A DNA stretch of 64,000 bases from Amycolatopsis tolypomycina (GTDB lineage: Bacteria > Actinomycetota > Actinomycetes > Mycobacteriales > Pseudonocardiaceae): NCBI RefSeq assembly GCF_900105945.1, contig NZ_FNSO01000004.1:3162001-3226000 (forward strand). Direction: 5' to 3'. The position numbers and the translations under genes are program-made. How positions within the stretch are numbered: position 1 is the stretch's first letter; the number at the start of each line of letters is the position of its first letter. Under the pieces are notes generated by a model. It worked only from the letters and a program-made list of their open reading frames with translations, was not told the origin of the DNA and made no database searches. Positions 8,877 through 20,563 of the stretch are shown here, piece after piece.

Positions 8877-9345
8877 TCCTCTCCGGGCACTGGCCCGGGC
8901 CGCCGGCACGCGACCGTGGCTGATGCGCACCGCCCGGTTCGTCGTCTGGGCGGACACGAAACTGCACAAGGCGTTCGGCGGCCGGGTGAGCCTCGTGGCG
9001 CTCGCCGGGCTGCCGTCCCTGCGGCTCACCACGACCGGCCGCAAGAGCGGGCTGCCCCGCAGCACCAACCTGCTCTACTACCCGCGCGGCGGCGACTTCG
9101 TGCTGACGGCGTCCAACTGGGGCCGCCCGCACGACCCCGCGTGGGCGCTCAACCTGCGGGCGCACCCGAAGTGCGAGGTGGCGCTGGCCGGCAAGCCGGT
9201 CGACGTCGTCGCGCGGGAGCTGCACGGCGAGGAGTACGAGCGGATGTGGGCCGAGCTGCTCGCCTTCTGGCCGGGGTACGCGATGGAGCAGCGGGAGGCC
9301 GCCCGGCCGTTGCCGGTTTTCGTGCTCGCGCGGATGGCCCGATAG
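8869..9345 (+). CDS. Deazaflavin (F420)-dependent nitroreductase-family protein
   Basis: This 158-residue protein has the split-barrel deazaflavin-dependent nitroreductase (DDN/Rv3547-like) pattern: LTTTGRKSGLPRSTNLLYY (about residues 51-69) followed by NWGRPHDPAWALNLRAHP. Such enzymes use reduced F420 or another flavin to reduce quinones and nitro compounds. The GTG start lies inside the last codons of egtD (8-bp overlap), so it is co-transcribed with the ergothioneine genes at the position where some actinobacteria carry egtE. It has no PLP-lyase features, so it is not EgtE. A redox role linked to ergothioneine is only inference. Confidence 0.8.
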   Translation: MANPLRALARAAGTRPWLMRTARFVVWADTKLHKAFGGRVSLVALAGLPSLRLTTTGRKSGLPRSTNLLYYPRGGDFVLTASNWGRPHDPAWALNLRAHPKCEVALAGKPVDVVARELHGEEYERMWAELLAFWPGYAMEQREAARPLPVFVLARMAR

Positions 9346-9463
9346 CTGCTGACCATCCGTTCGGCCGGTGCCGGGATTCACCGCTTTGTGCCAGTCTCAC
9401 CCGGGTAACGCGCCGTGACGTCGTGACATCGCGGCGGAGTGCGTGACCTAGGGAGGAGACGTC

Positions 9464-11080
9464 TTGCCGAGATCCACACAGGGCCGGGTGCGGTCGTTCG
9501 CACTGGTGGGGGCGCTCGTGGCCGGCGTTGGCCTGGCCGGGACGGCCGGCACCGCGGTGGCGGCCGAAGACTCGGCGGTCAAGCCCGCCGTCGTCGGCGC
9601 GACCGCCGCACCGAACTGGGGTAGCTGCCCGGCCGCCACGCTCGCCGGCGTACCGGCCGACCAGGTGCAGTTCTACAGCTGCGCCCGCTACCGGGTGCCC
9701 ATCGACCACGACAACGCATCGCTGGGCACCATCGACATCGCCCTGCTGAAGCGCGCCGCCCGCACGCCCGACAAGCGCGTCGGCTCGCTGTTCCTCAACC
9801 CGGGCGGCCCCGGCGGCTCGGGCCTGCGGATGCCGATCAGCGGCCCGGCCATCTTCCGGCCGCAGGTGCTCGACCGCTTCGACCTCATCGGGTTCGACCC
9901 GCGCGGCGTCGGGCAGAGCAACCCGCTGCGCTGCTTCACCACCCAGGAAGACGCCGACGAGGTCTTCGGCGCCCAGATCGCGGTGCCGCTCTCGCGCGCC
10001 GAAATCTCGGGCACGCTGGCCAGCTACCGCGACTACGGCCGGTTCTGCAAGAACAACGCGGGCTCGCTGCTCAACCACATGTCCACCAAGGACGTCGTGC
10101 GCGACCTCGACAAGCTGCGCGCGGCGGTCGGCGACCAGAAGCTGACCTTCGTCGGCTTCTCCTACGGGACGCTGATCGGGTCGACGTACACGTCGATGTT
10201 CCCGAAGCAGTCGCGCGCGATCGTCATCGACGGCAACGTCGACCCGGCGCTGCGCACCAGCGACGGCGTGCAGTACGACCGGGAACGCGCGCAGGGCTTC
10301 GAGATCGCGCTCGACGCGTTCCTCAAGCGCTGCGACCAGGTGGGCGCGAAGTGCGCGTTCAGCGACGGCAACCCCCGGGCGAAGTTCGACGAGCTGCGGG
10401 AGTACCTGCGCAAGCAGCCGATCACCCTCCCGGGCGCCGCCCCGCTCGACATCAACGGGTTCACCGGCGGCGTTTCGAGCGTCCTGTACTCGCCGGCGGC
10501 GTTCACCGGCCTGGCCGAGGACCTGCAGGCGCTGTACAACGCCATCCACCCGGCGGCGCAGGCCCAGACCCTGGTGGCCAAGCCGCTGAAGGCGCTCACG
10601 CCCGGCAAGCAGGGGCTGGCCGACCTGAACCCGGACAGCCCGTACACCAGCGACGATTCGTACTTCGCCGTCAACTGCTCGGACAAGCCGTTCCGGATCA
10701 AGCAGGAGCAGGTGCCGGACATCGCCGCGAAGTGGGAACGCGAGTCGCGGACCTTCGGCCGCTACCAGGCGTTCGCCGACACGGCGGGCTGCCCGGTGTG
10801 GCCGGCGAAGAAGCCGGACGCCTACCGCGGCCCGTGGCGGGCCAAGACGGACGTCCCGGTGGTCGTGGTCGGCAACTACTACGACCCGGCGACGCAGTAC
10901 AAGTTCTCGCAGCGGATGGCGGCCGAGCTCGGCAACACGCGGCTGCTGTCGGTCGACGCGTTCGGCCACTGCATCCTGGGTGACGCCCTGGGCGTCGACC
11001 AGGCCGTGGCCGACTACCTGATCGACCTCAAGGTGCCGGCGAACGGGCAGGTGTTCCAGCCGAACGTCCAGCCGTTCTGA
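9464..11080 (+). CDS. Secreted alpha/beta hydrolase, tripeptidyl-aminopeptidase (Tap) type
   Basis: This 538-residue exported protein starts at TTG, supported by GGGAGGAG 6 nt upstream. A signal peptide is evident: RGRVRSF-type basic start, hydrophobic ALVGALVAGVGLAGTAGTA, and a likely cut after AVA (about residue 34). Catalytic motifs are LNPGGPGGSG (oxyanion region), GFSYGT with nucleophile Ser at about residue 233, and a C-terminal TAP-like domain with GNYYDPATQY and FGHC for Asp and His. The family includes Streptomyces tripeptidyl aminopeptidases and mycobacterial CaeA/Hip1 relatives. No lipobox is present, so it is probably released. A strong hairpin terminator follows. Confidence 0.88.
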   Translation: MPRSTQGRVRSFALVGALVAGVGLAGTAGTAVAAEDSAVKPAVVGATAAPNWGSCPAATLAGVPADQVQFYSCARYRVPIDHDNASLGTIDIALLKRAARTPDKRVGSLFLNPGGPGGSGLRMPISGPAIFRPQVLDRFDLIGFDPRGVGQSNPLRCFTTQEDADEVFGAQIAVPLSRAEISGTLASYRDYGRFCKNNAGSLLNHMSTKDVVRDLDKLRAAVGDQKLTFVGFSYGTLIGSTYTSMFPKQSRAIVIDGNVDPALRTSDGVQYDRERAQGFEIALDAFLKRCDQVGAKCAFSDGNPRAKFDELREYLRKQPITLPGAAPLDINGFTGGVSSVLYSPAAFTGLAEDLQALYNAIHPAAQAQTLVAKPLKALTPGKQGLADLNPDSPYTSDDSYFAVNCSDKPFRIKQEQVPDIAAKWERESRTFGRYQAFADTAGCPVWPAKKPDAYRGPWRAKTDVPVVVVGNYYDPATQYKFSQRMAAELGNTRLLSVDAFGHCILGDALGVDQAVADYLIDLKVPANGQVFQPNVQPF

Positions 11081-11088
11081 GTGTGAAC

Positions 11089-11124
11089 CCGGTCCCGCGG
11101 CCCTTCCCCGGGCCGCGGGACCGG
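11089..11124 (+). terminator. Strong hairpin terminator after the secreted hydrolase
   Basis: A perfect 15-bp stem (11089-11103 with 11110-11124, arm beginning CCGGTCCCGCGGCCC) with loop TTCCCC starts 8 bp after the stop codon. There is no U-tract, as is normal for high-GC actinobacteria. Confidence 0.8.
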
Positions 11125-11165
11125 CTACCCTGACGAGGTTGATCATCGACGAACACGGGAAGCGA

Positions 11166-11280
11166 GGTGAGCGGCACATGCCAGCGGACAGTCAACGGAC
11201 GGCCAGGCGTGCGCTCACCGGAGGTTTCCGGGTGGGCTAGCGTCCGGCCGCCCCCTGTCCGGCAGTGCGCGCACGCCGGA
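11166..11280 (+). promoter_or_regulatory. Hairpin-rich leader upstream of mgtC
   Basis: Three consecutive stems precede the mgtC ribosome site. The first pairs GGTGAGCG (11166-11173) with CGCTCACC (11212-11219), extended by CAC/GTG past one bulged G. The second pairs CCGGA (11218-11222) with TCCGG (11227-11231), sharing bases with the first and so possibly exclusive with it. The third pairs TCCGGC (11258-11263) with GCCGGA (11275-11280), ending ten bases before the start. mgtC genes elsewhere have regulatory leaders and mycobacteria carry M-boxes before mgtC loci; I do not see the M-box consensus here. Confidence 0.4.
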
Positions 11281-11292
11281 AAAGAGCCGGAA

Positions 11293-11997
11293 ATGACCCT
11301 CTTCGAAATGCTGCTGCGCGTCGGCGCCGGCGTCGGCCTGGGTGCCGTCATCGGGATCGAGCGCCAGTTCCGCGCCCGCATGGCCGGGCTGCGCACCAAC
11401 GCCCTCGTCGCGGTCGGCGCGACACTGTTCGTGCTGCTGTCCGCGCACGGCTTCGGCGGGCTGGCCTCGAGCGGCGACGCCGACCCGACCCGGGTGGCGG
11501 CCCAGATCGTCTCGGGCATCGGGTTCCTCGGTGCCGGGGTGATCCTGCGCGACGGCCTCAACGTCCGCGGCCTCAACACGGCGGCGACGCTGTGGTGTTC
11601 GGCCGCGGTCGGCGCCCTGGCCGGCGCGGGCCTGTACCCGGTCGCGGCGGCCGGGACCGCCGTCGTGGTCGGGGTGAACGTGGTGCTGCGCCCGCTCGGC
11701 CGCGTGGTCGACCGCCGCCCGGACGCGGGTGACGAGACGCCGACCAGGTACGCCTTCCAGGCCGTGACCCGCGACGCGACCGAGGCGCACGTGCGGGCGC
11801 TGCTCGTGCAGTCGTTGACCCGCACGGACTTCCGGTTGCTGTCGGTGCTGAGCACCGACCGGGCGGACCACACGGTCGAAGTGCGCGCGGAACTGGTCGG
11901 CGACCAGCGCGACGACGCCCAGATGGAAGCCGCGGTGTCGCGGCTTTCGCTGGAGCCTTCGGTGTCGAGTGTGCGCTGGGAGGCCGTGCCGGCTTAG
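11293..11997 (+). CDS. MgtC/SapB-family membrane protein
   Basis: This 234-residue protein has the MgtC N-terminal membrane domain, with helices broken by the family motifs GAVIGIERQ (about residues 17-25), AGLRTNALVA, and GIGFLGAGVI followed by GLNTAATLW. A soluble ACT-like C-terminal domain follows (about 150-234). MgtC proteins are linked to growth at low magnesium and, in pathogens, to survival in host cells. ATG 11293 matches the usual MgtC N-terminus; an in-frame GTG at 11167 would add 42 polar residues and lies inside the hairpin region, so it is rejected. It is probably a single-gene unit. Confidence 0.85.
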   Translation: MTLFEMLLRVGAGVGLGAVIGIERQFRARMAGLRTNALVAVGATLFVLLSAHGFGGLASSGDADPTRVAAQIVSGIGFLGAGVILRDGLNVRGLNTAATLWCSAAVGALAGAGLYPVAAAGTAVVVGVNVVLRPLGRVVDRRPDAGDETPTRYAFQAVTRDATEAHVRALLVQSLTRTDFRLLSVLSTDRADHTVEVRAELVGDQRDDAQMEAAVSRLSLEPSVSSVRWEAVPA

Positions 11998-12033
11998 CGC
12001 TCGTCTCCTGTGGTGCGGTCCGCCCGGCCCTGT

Positions 12034-12288
12034 TCAGCGGAGCAGCGCCGTCGTCCGGACGTGGACGAGAGCTCCGGAGGAGAGCCCTTCGGCCCCGGCC
12101 ACGAGAACGTCGGGCGTGTCCAGGTGGCTGCCGTTGTGGTAGGCGGCTTTGCACAGGTTGTAGGTGGCCGCGAAGGCACCCAGGCCGATGGTGGCGATGT
12201 GGAAGAAGGCGTTGCAGAGCGGGGGGTGCTGGGCCTCCTGCCACTCGGCCGGTGCTTCGCGGTTCATGGCCTTTTCGACGACGTTCAT
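12034..12288 (-). CDS. Small membrane-type protein, paralogous to the divergent neighbour
   Basis: I do not recognise a named family. The 84-residue product has a polar N-terminus, a hydrophobic segment (about residues 25-45: FFHIATIGLGAFAATYNLC), then KAAYHNGSHLDTPDVL and LSSGALVHVRT near the C-terminus. The divergent protein at 12450 has the same layout and ends with TPEVL...MSSGGMVALRT, so the two look paralogous. The ATG at 12288 has an AGGTC ribosome site; a longer frame upstream lacks one. A 161-bp spacer with a 7+7 bp dyad lies between the two genes. Two cysteines and several histidines are visible. Function unknown; a two-peptide bacteriocin or membrane-regulatory pair is possible but unproven. 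Confidence 0.6.
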   Translation of the reverse strand: MNVVEKAMNREAPAEWQEAQHPPLCNAFFHIATIGLGAFAATYNLCKAAYHNGSHLDTPDVLVAGAEGLSSGALVHVRTTALLR

Positions 12289-12309
12289 GGCGACCTGCTT
12301 TCGTACTGG

Positions 12310-12327
12310 GTGAACGACGGCGTTCAC
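12310..12327. promoter_or_regulatory. Dyad between the divergent small-protein genes
   Basis: GTGAACG (12310-12316) and CGTTCAC (12321-12327) form a perfect 7+7 bp inverted repeat with spacer ACGG. It sits 22 bp upstream of the minus-strand small gene and 122 bp upstream of the plus-strand one, the usual place for a shared operator. No regulator gene is adjacent. Confidence 0.4.
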
Positions 12328-12449
12328 GGGCACGTTACCGGGACGTCATCGCCGGAAACATCAGCCAACGTGATGAGTCGCACTTTCGATCGGCGGCCTA
12401 CTATCGCTGGCGACGTGGACGCTTCACCCGGGCCAAGCCAGGAGGAAAA

Positions 12450-12731
12450 ATGAACAAAATCGAATCCGCCGCCACGCTCGCGTCCGGTGAGCTGCAGCCG
12501 CTCCGGCTCGAAGCCGAGGTCGCGATGCCGACGCTCTCCACCTGCTGGCTCGTCGCCGCCGCGGGCGTCATCGGCGGGGCCGCGGGCTACTACTACGGGC
12601 ACGTGAACTGCAAGAACCACGGCTGCGTCCAGGAAACGCCCGAGGTGCTCGCCGGGCTGGGAGACCTGCGTGACATGTCTTCCGGCGGCATGGTCGCCCT
12701 GCGGACCGCGGCGGCCCGCGCCGCGCGCTGA
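12450..12731 (+). CDS. Small membrane-type protein, paralogous to the divergent neighbour
   Basis: I do not recognise a family. The 93-residue protein has a strong ribosome site (GGAGGAAAAA just before the ATG). It has a leader-like polar N-terminus (about residues 1-28), a glycine-rich hydrophobic helix with GxxxG spacing (about 30-50: CWLVAAAGVIGGAAGYYYG), a Cys/His patch HVNCKNHGC, and the tail TPEVLAGLGDLRDMSSGGMV shared in outline with the divergent 12034-12288 product. A transmembrane helix with a short extracytoplasmic Cys/His segment is the simplest reading. No modification or transport genes for a ribosomal peptide are nearby. It ends before a strong bidirectional terminator. Confidence 0.6.
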   Translation: MNKIESAATLASGELQPLRLEAEVAMPTLSTCWLVAAAGVIGGAAGYYYGHVNCKNHGCVQETPEVLAGLGDLRDMSSGGMVALRTAAARAAR

Positions 12732-12852
12732 CCACGCGCTCGCATTCGAGCCCGCCGCGGAATGCCGGTGTCCGCAGGTGGCGAACCAACGTTCCGCACA
12801 TTTCGGAATCACGCGCGGAATCGATTTCTCGTCGTACCGGAGTGCTATAAGC

Positions 12853-12888
12853 GAAGGCCTCCCCGCTCGGTCGAGCGGGGAGGCCTTC
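12853..12888. terminator. Bidirectional terminator between small gene and acnA
   Basis: A perfect 16-bp stem (12853-12868 with 12873-12888, arm beginning GAAGGCCTCCCCGCTC) with tetraloop GGTC stands between two convergent genes, 16 bp beyond the acnA stop. It can serve both strands. Confidence 0.85.
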
Positions 12889-12904
12889 GGGGCGCGGAAA
12901 TGCT

Positions 12905-17365
<4,461 letters not shown>

Positions 17366-17376
<11 letters not shown>

Positions 17377-17761
17377 CTTTGAGCTTGCGCCAGCCGCCCG
17401 CGCGGTTGTTGGCGATGATCTGGCGGAACATCGCGGTCAGCGCGGGGGCGTTGATCCGCTCTCCCTCGCGGAAGGCCACTGTCCGCGCGGTCTTGTTGCC
17501 GTGCCCGGCGGTGATGATGCCGTCCGGGTCGGGCACGATGCCGCCGTCGTAGACGAACACGTTGACGTGGTCCTTCGCCGCCAGCAGGGCGCAGATGTTG
17601 CCCTGCAGCACGAAGTAGGGCTGCCGGGTGCGCTTGATCGTCTCGACGACCTCGGGGTCGGCGGCGTGCACCAGCTCGCGGACCTCCCGGCAGATCGCCT
17701 GCTGCCAGGCGGGCAGGGCATCGATGTAGGCGTCCACGCGCGGCTCGACGACGGAGGTCAT
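17366..17761 (-). CDS. DUF1801 domain-containing protein
   Basis: This 131-residue protein contains the DUF1801/YdhG-like fold pattern: a helical start with PAWQQAICREVRELVHAADP, then ETIKRTRQPYF and VNVFVYDGG. Members are small soluble proteins of unknown biochemical role, sometimes linked to iron or stress. The ATG at 17761 gives the usual family N-terminus; no clear ribosome site precedes it, so it may be leaderless. It converges with the NlpC/P60 gene, overlapping it by 11 bp. It is one of the genes interrupting the acn-ripA-moxR order. Confidence 0.75.
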
Positions 17762-17821
17762 GGGGCGAGTATGCGTGAAATCGGCTCGACGCGGCGGCCG
17801 TACGGGCCACAGGATCGTCCG

Positions 17822-18541
17822 GTGGACGACGAACTGAACGCGCTGCGGCGCGACCGGATGCGCTGGAACGCGCCGCTGTCGGAGGCTCACGCGGAGCTGC
17901 TGCTCGACCGCATGGCCCTCGAGCCGGGGGAGCTGACCGACCTCGGCTGCGGCTGGGGCGAGCTGCTCCTGCGCGCCGTCGCCCGGGTGCCGGGCCTGCG
18001 CGGCACCGGCGTGGACACCGACGCGGACGCGCTGGCCCGCGGCCGGTCGGCCGCCCGTCGCCGTGGCTTGACCGAGCGCGCCGAATTCACCGAAGCCGAC
18101 GCGGCGAGCTGGGAAATCCCCGCCGGCCGGGTGTTCTGCATCGGTGCTTCGCACGCCTTCGGGACGACCCGGGCGGCCCTCGACCGGCTCGGCCGCGTCG
18201 TCCGGCCGGGCGGCAGGCTGCTCTACGGCGACGGGTTCTGGGCCGCGCCGCCCGGCCCGGTCGCGGCGGAGATGTTCGGTGACGACGTCCTGACCCTGCC
18301 GGGCCTGCTCGACGCGGCGGCCGAGACGGGCTGGCGGGTGCTCCACCTCAGCGTCGCCGACCAGCTGGAATGGGACGACTTCGAGTCGGCGTCCCGGCTG
18401 GCCTGGCAGGAATGGCTGCTCGCGCACCCGGCCGACCCGCGGGCGGAGCGGGTGCGCGAATGGCTCGACCGGCGGTTGCGCGAGTACGTCCGCGAGTACC
18501 GGGGCGTGCTGGGCTTCACCTACCTCGTGCTGGGCCGCTAG
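17822..18541 (+). CDS. SAM-dependent methyltransferase (class I)
   Basis: This 239-residue protein has a class I methyltransferase core: motif I DLGCGWGELLLRA (about residues 40-52), a following acidic strand end TGVDTDADAL, and VRPGGRLLYGDGFW for the post-motif III region. The substrate is unknown. GTG 17822 is chosen because AGGATC lies 7 nt upstream and because codons upstream of it use third-position A/T more often; an in-frame ATG at 17771 would add 17 residues and leave only 9 bp to the divergent DUF1801 start. It precedes mobA by 9 bp, so the two are probably co-transcribed. Confidence 0.8.
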   Translation: MDDELNALRRDRMRWNAPLSEAHAELLLDRMALEPGELTDLGCGWGELLLRAVARVPGLRGTGVDTDADALARGRSAARRRGLTERAEFTEADAASWEIPAGRVFCIGASHAFGTTRAALDRLGRVVRPGGRLLYGDGFWAAPPGPVAAEMFGDDVLTLPGLLDAAAETGWRVLHLSVADQLEWDDFESASRLAWQEWLLAHPADPRAERVREWLDRRLREYVREYRGVLGFTYLVLGR

Positions 18542-18550
18542 GGTGCCCCG

Positions 18551-19096
18551 GTGCGCTACGCGGGGATCGTGGTGGCCGGGGGCTCGGCCCGCAGGCTGTC
18601 CGGTGTGGACAAGCCGGCCCTGTCGGTCGGCGGCAAGCCGTTGCTGGCGCGCGCGATCCACGCCCTCGACGGCGCCGAGCGGGTGATCGCGGTCGGCCCC
18701 CGGCGGCCCGGCTTCGACGTGCTGTGGACCCGCGAACCGGTGCCCGGCACCGGGCCGGTGGCGGCGCTGGCCGCGGGCCTGGTGTTCGTGCCCGACGACG
18801 TCGAGGCGGTCGTGGTGCTGGCCGCCGACCTCCCGGGCGTCCGCAGGTCCACAGTGGACAGGCTGCTGGCGGCGATCGGCGAAGGGGACGGCGCGGTCCT
18901 GGTCGACGCCGCGGGGAAGCGGCAGTGGCTGCTGGGCGCCTGGCGCGCCGCGGCGCTGCGGGCCGCGCTGCCGGAGCAGGCGGAGAACGCGGCCCTGCGC
19001 CGCGTCCTGGGCGGGCTGTCGGTCGCCGAGGTCCCGGCGGAACGGGGCGAGGCGGAGGACATCGACACGCCCGAGGACCTCGAGCGGCACCGCTGA
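18551..19096 (+). CDS. mobA: Molybdenum cofactor guanylyltransferase (MobA-like)
   Basis: This 181-residue protein is a nucleotidyltransferase that attaches GMP to molybdopterin to form MGD. The signature nucleotide-binding start AGIVVAGGSARRLSGVDKPA (about residues 4-23) and the metal-binding VLAADLPGV (about 93-101) are clear. The length is typical of compact actinobacterial MobA. GTG 18551 follows the methyltransferase stop by 9 bp. No other molybdopterin genes are nearby, so its partners lie elsewhere. It is directly followed by a palindromic repeat carrying an insertion sequence. Confidence 0.82.
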   Translation: MRYAGIVVAGGSARRLSGVDKPALSVGGKPLLARAIHALDGAERVIAVGPRRPGFDVLWTREPVPGTGPVAALAAGLVFVPDDVEAVVVLAADLPGVRRSTVDRLLAAIGEGDGAVLVDAAGKRQWLLGAWRAAALRAALPEQAENAALRRVLGGLSVAEVPAERGEAEDIDTPEDLERHR

Positions 19097-19106
19097 GCCG
19101 GGCCGA

Positions 19107-19186
19107 AAGCGCCCCAATGTGGCGTTGGGTGCGTTGGACGCACCCAATGTGGCGTTCGGTGCGTTGAGCGCAACCAACGCCACATT
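19107..19186. repeat. Palindromic intergenic repeat, copy A (split by IS)
   Basis: Tandem palindromic modules built on CAATGTGGCGTT and its complement AACGCCACATTG follow the mobA stop; the end of the element (ATTGGGGCGC, from 20137) lies on the far side of the IS. The same element occurs uninterrupted at 38897-38978 after hemH, which shows the pre-insertion sequence. It may act as a terminator or a REP-like repeat. Confidence 0.7.
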
Positions 19187-20136
19187 GAGGTTTTCTCAGT
19201 AGCGGTGTGGTGTGTGGATGAGGGGTGGGGCCCCTGGTAGGACTGGATTTGCGAAGATCAAGTCCGAGGTTCCAGAGGCCCCACATGATCCATTATGGTG
19301 CCACCCTCGATGTGGCGCGTGAACTGGTCTGGTTCGTTGCCCGTGTCCTGCACACCGAGCGCCGGCGGCGTGGCACCCGCCGGGGCCGGCGCGCGTTGAC
19401 CCCGTACTGGCAGGCGGTGCTGGTGCTGCGCTGGTTCCGCGACGCCACCCCCCTGCACCGGCTGGCGGCCGATCACCGCATCAGCATCGCCACCGCCTAC
19501 CGCTACCTACACGAAGCCATCACCGCCCTCGCCGCCCAGGCCCCGGACCTGCATCAGGTCCTGCGCGAGCGCCACACCGCCGGTGACACACACGTGATCC
19601 TGGACGGCACCCTGATCCCGTGTGACCGGGTCGCGGCGACCACGATCAAAACCAAAGGTAAGAACCGTGGCCGGATCGTGCACCTGTGGTACTCGGGCAA
19701 GCACCGCGCCTTCGGCGGGAACATCCAGTTCCTGGCCAGCCCGGACGGGTTCCCGCTGTGGGTCTCGGCGGTGCTGCCCGGCTCCCGCAACGACCTCTCC
19801 GCCGCCCGCGACCACGGAATCGTCGGTGCACTGACCGCCGCCGCCGGCCAGGGCCTGAGAACTCTGGCCGACAAGGCCTACCACCCCGCCGGGATCGGCA
19901 TCCTCACCCCGTTCAAGAAAACCGCAGGTCAACCACCCCTCAACGCCCGGCAACGGGTCCACAACCTGCTGCACGCCCGGGCCCGCGCCCTGGGTGAACG
20001 CGCCATGGCCATCCTCAAAACCCGCTGGCGAGCGTTGACCCACATCAGCCTCTGCCCCCACCGCATCGGCCACATCGTCCAAGCAGCCCTCGTCCTCACC
20101 CACCACGAACACCACGGCCGCTACTGAGAAAACCTC
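19187..20136 (+). mobile_element. IS5-type insertion sequence, 950 bp
   Basis: The element is bounded by inverted repeats: the left end begins GAGGTTTTCTCAGTAGCGG and the right end is its exact complement over 19 bp (20118-20136). A 3-bp target duplication ATT (19184-19186 and 20137-20139) flanks it; counting one base less on each side gives CATTG instead. ANT targets of 3 bp are reported for ISL2-like members of the IS5 family (recalled). One complete transposase gene fills it, whose stop codon lies inside the right inverted repeat. Ends and frame are intact, so it may be active. Confidence 0.85.
19285..20127 (+). CDS. IS5-family DDE transposase
   Basis: This 280-residue protein has an N-terminal helix-turn-helix (about residues 50-80, LHRLAADHRISIATAYRYLH) and a DDE_Tnp_4-type catalytic core: first Asp in VILDGTLIP, then KNRGRIVHLWYSGKHRAFG, second Asp in PGSRNDLSAARD, and probable Glu in GERAMAILKTRW. 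ATG 19285 is the first start inside the element. The last codons and the TGA are encoded by the right terminal repeat. The frame is unbroken and the length is normal for the group. Confidence 0.9.
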   Translation: MIHYGATLDVARELVWFVARVLHTERRRRGTRRGRRALTPYWQAVLVLRWFRDATPLHRLAADHRISIATAYRYLHEAITALAAQAPDLHQVLRERHTAGDTHVILDGTLIPCDRVAATTIKTKGKNRGRIVHLWYSGKHRAFGGNIQFLASPDGFPLWVSAVLPGSRNDLSAARDHGIVGALTAAAGQGLRTLADKAYHPAGIGILTPFKKTAGQPPLNARQRVHNLLHARARALGERAMAILKTRWRALTHISLCPHRIGHIVQAALVLTHHEHHGRY

Positions 20137-20170
20137 ATTGGGGCGCATCAGGCGGGTGAGCGGCGGTGCC

Positions 20171-20554
20171 TCACCGCTCGTCAGGGCAGTAGCCGGAACA
20201 GAGCAGGGTCATCCGGGTGATGCGGCCGTCGGCGCCCGTGTCGGCGAACGCCTGCTGCTCGACCACGAACCAGCCGTCGCCGAGGCGTGCCGCCCGGAGC
20301 CGGGCGCGCCACCACAGGTGCAGCCGCGGGCCGATCTCCTTCGCGCCCGACGCGACCAGCTCGAAGCCGAGCGTGTCGCCGAACCAGCGGGTGAACGTCG
20401 CCCGGACCTCGGCCGCGCCGCGGGCTTCCCGCAGGCCTGGCGGGACCAGAGCGCGGAGGTGGGCGTCGCCGTCCAGTGCGGACGCCAGCGCGGCGAAGTC
20501 CTGGCCGGCCAGTGCGTCGAGGAAGAGCCGGGGAACCGTCTGTGTGGTGGTCAT
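20171..20554 (-). CDS. NTF2-like (SnoaL-fold) protein
   Basis: This 127-residue protein has the compact alpha+beta cone fold pattern of the NTF2/SnoaL superfamily: an N-terminal helix (TVPRLFLDALAGQDFAALA) followed by DGDAHLRALVPPGL and beta strands ending GRITRMTLLCSG. Members may be enzymes or ligand-binding proteins, and the substrate cannot be told. It starts at ATG 20554, 9 bp after the 3' end of a decayed HD-GYP/LuxR gene on the same strand, and was probably regulated with or by that gene originally. Confidence 0.75.
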   Translation of the reverse strand: MTTTQTVPRLFLDALAGQDFAALASALDGDAHLRALVPPGLREARGAAEVRATFTRWFGDTLGFELVASGAKEIGPRLHLWWRARLRAARLGDGWFVVEQQAFADTGADGRITRMTLLCSGYCPDER

Positions 20555-20563
20555 GCCCCTGTT

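Noticed and set aside
8869..9345. EgtE candidate after egtD
   Set aside because: The protein is a 158-residue split-barrel reductase type with no PLP-lysine motif; EgtE is a much longer aminotransferase-fold lyase.
11166..11219. M-box (Mg2+) riboswitch before mgtC
   Set aside because: The start GGTGAGCG looks similar, but the remaining conserved M-box segments are not found.
11167..11292. N-terminal extension of MgtC from GTG 11167
   Set aside because: It adds 42 polar residues not typical of the family and lies within the hairpin leader; ATG 11293 fits the family start.
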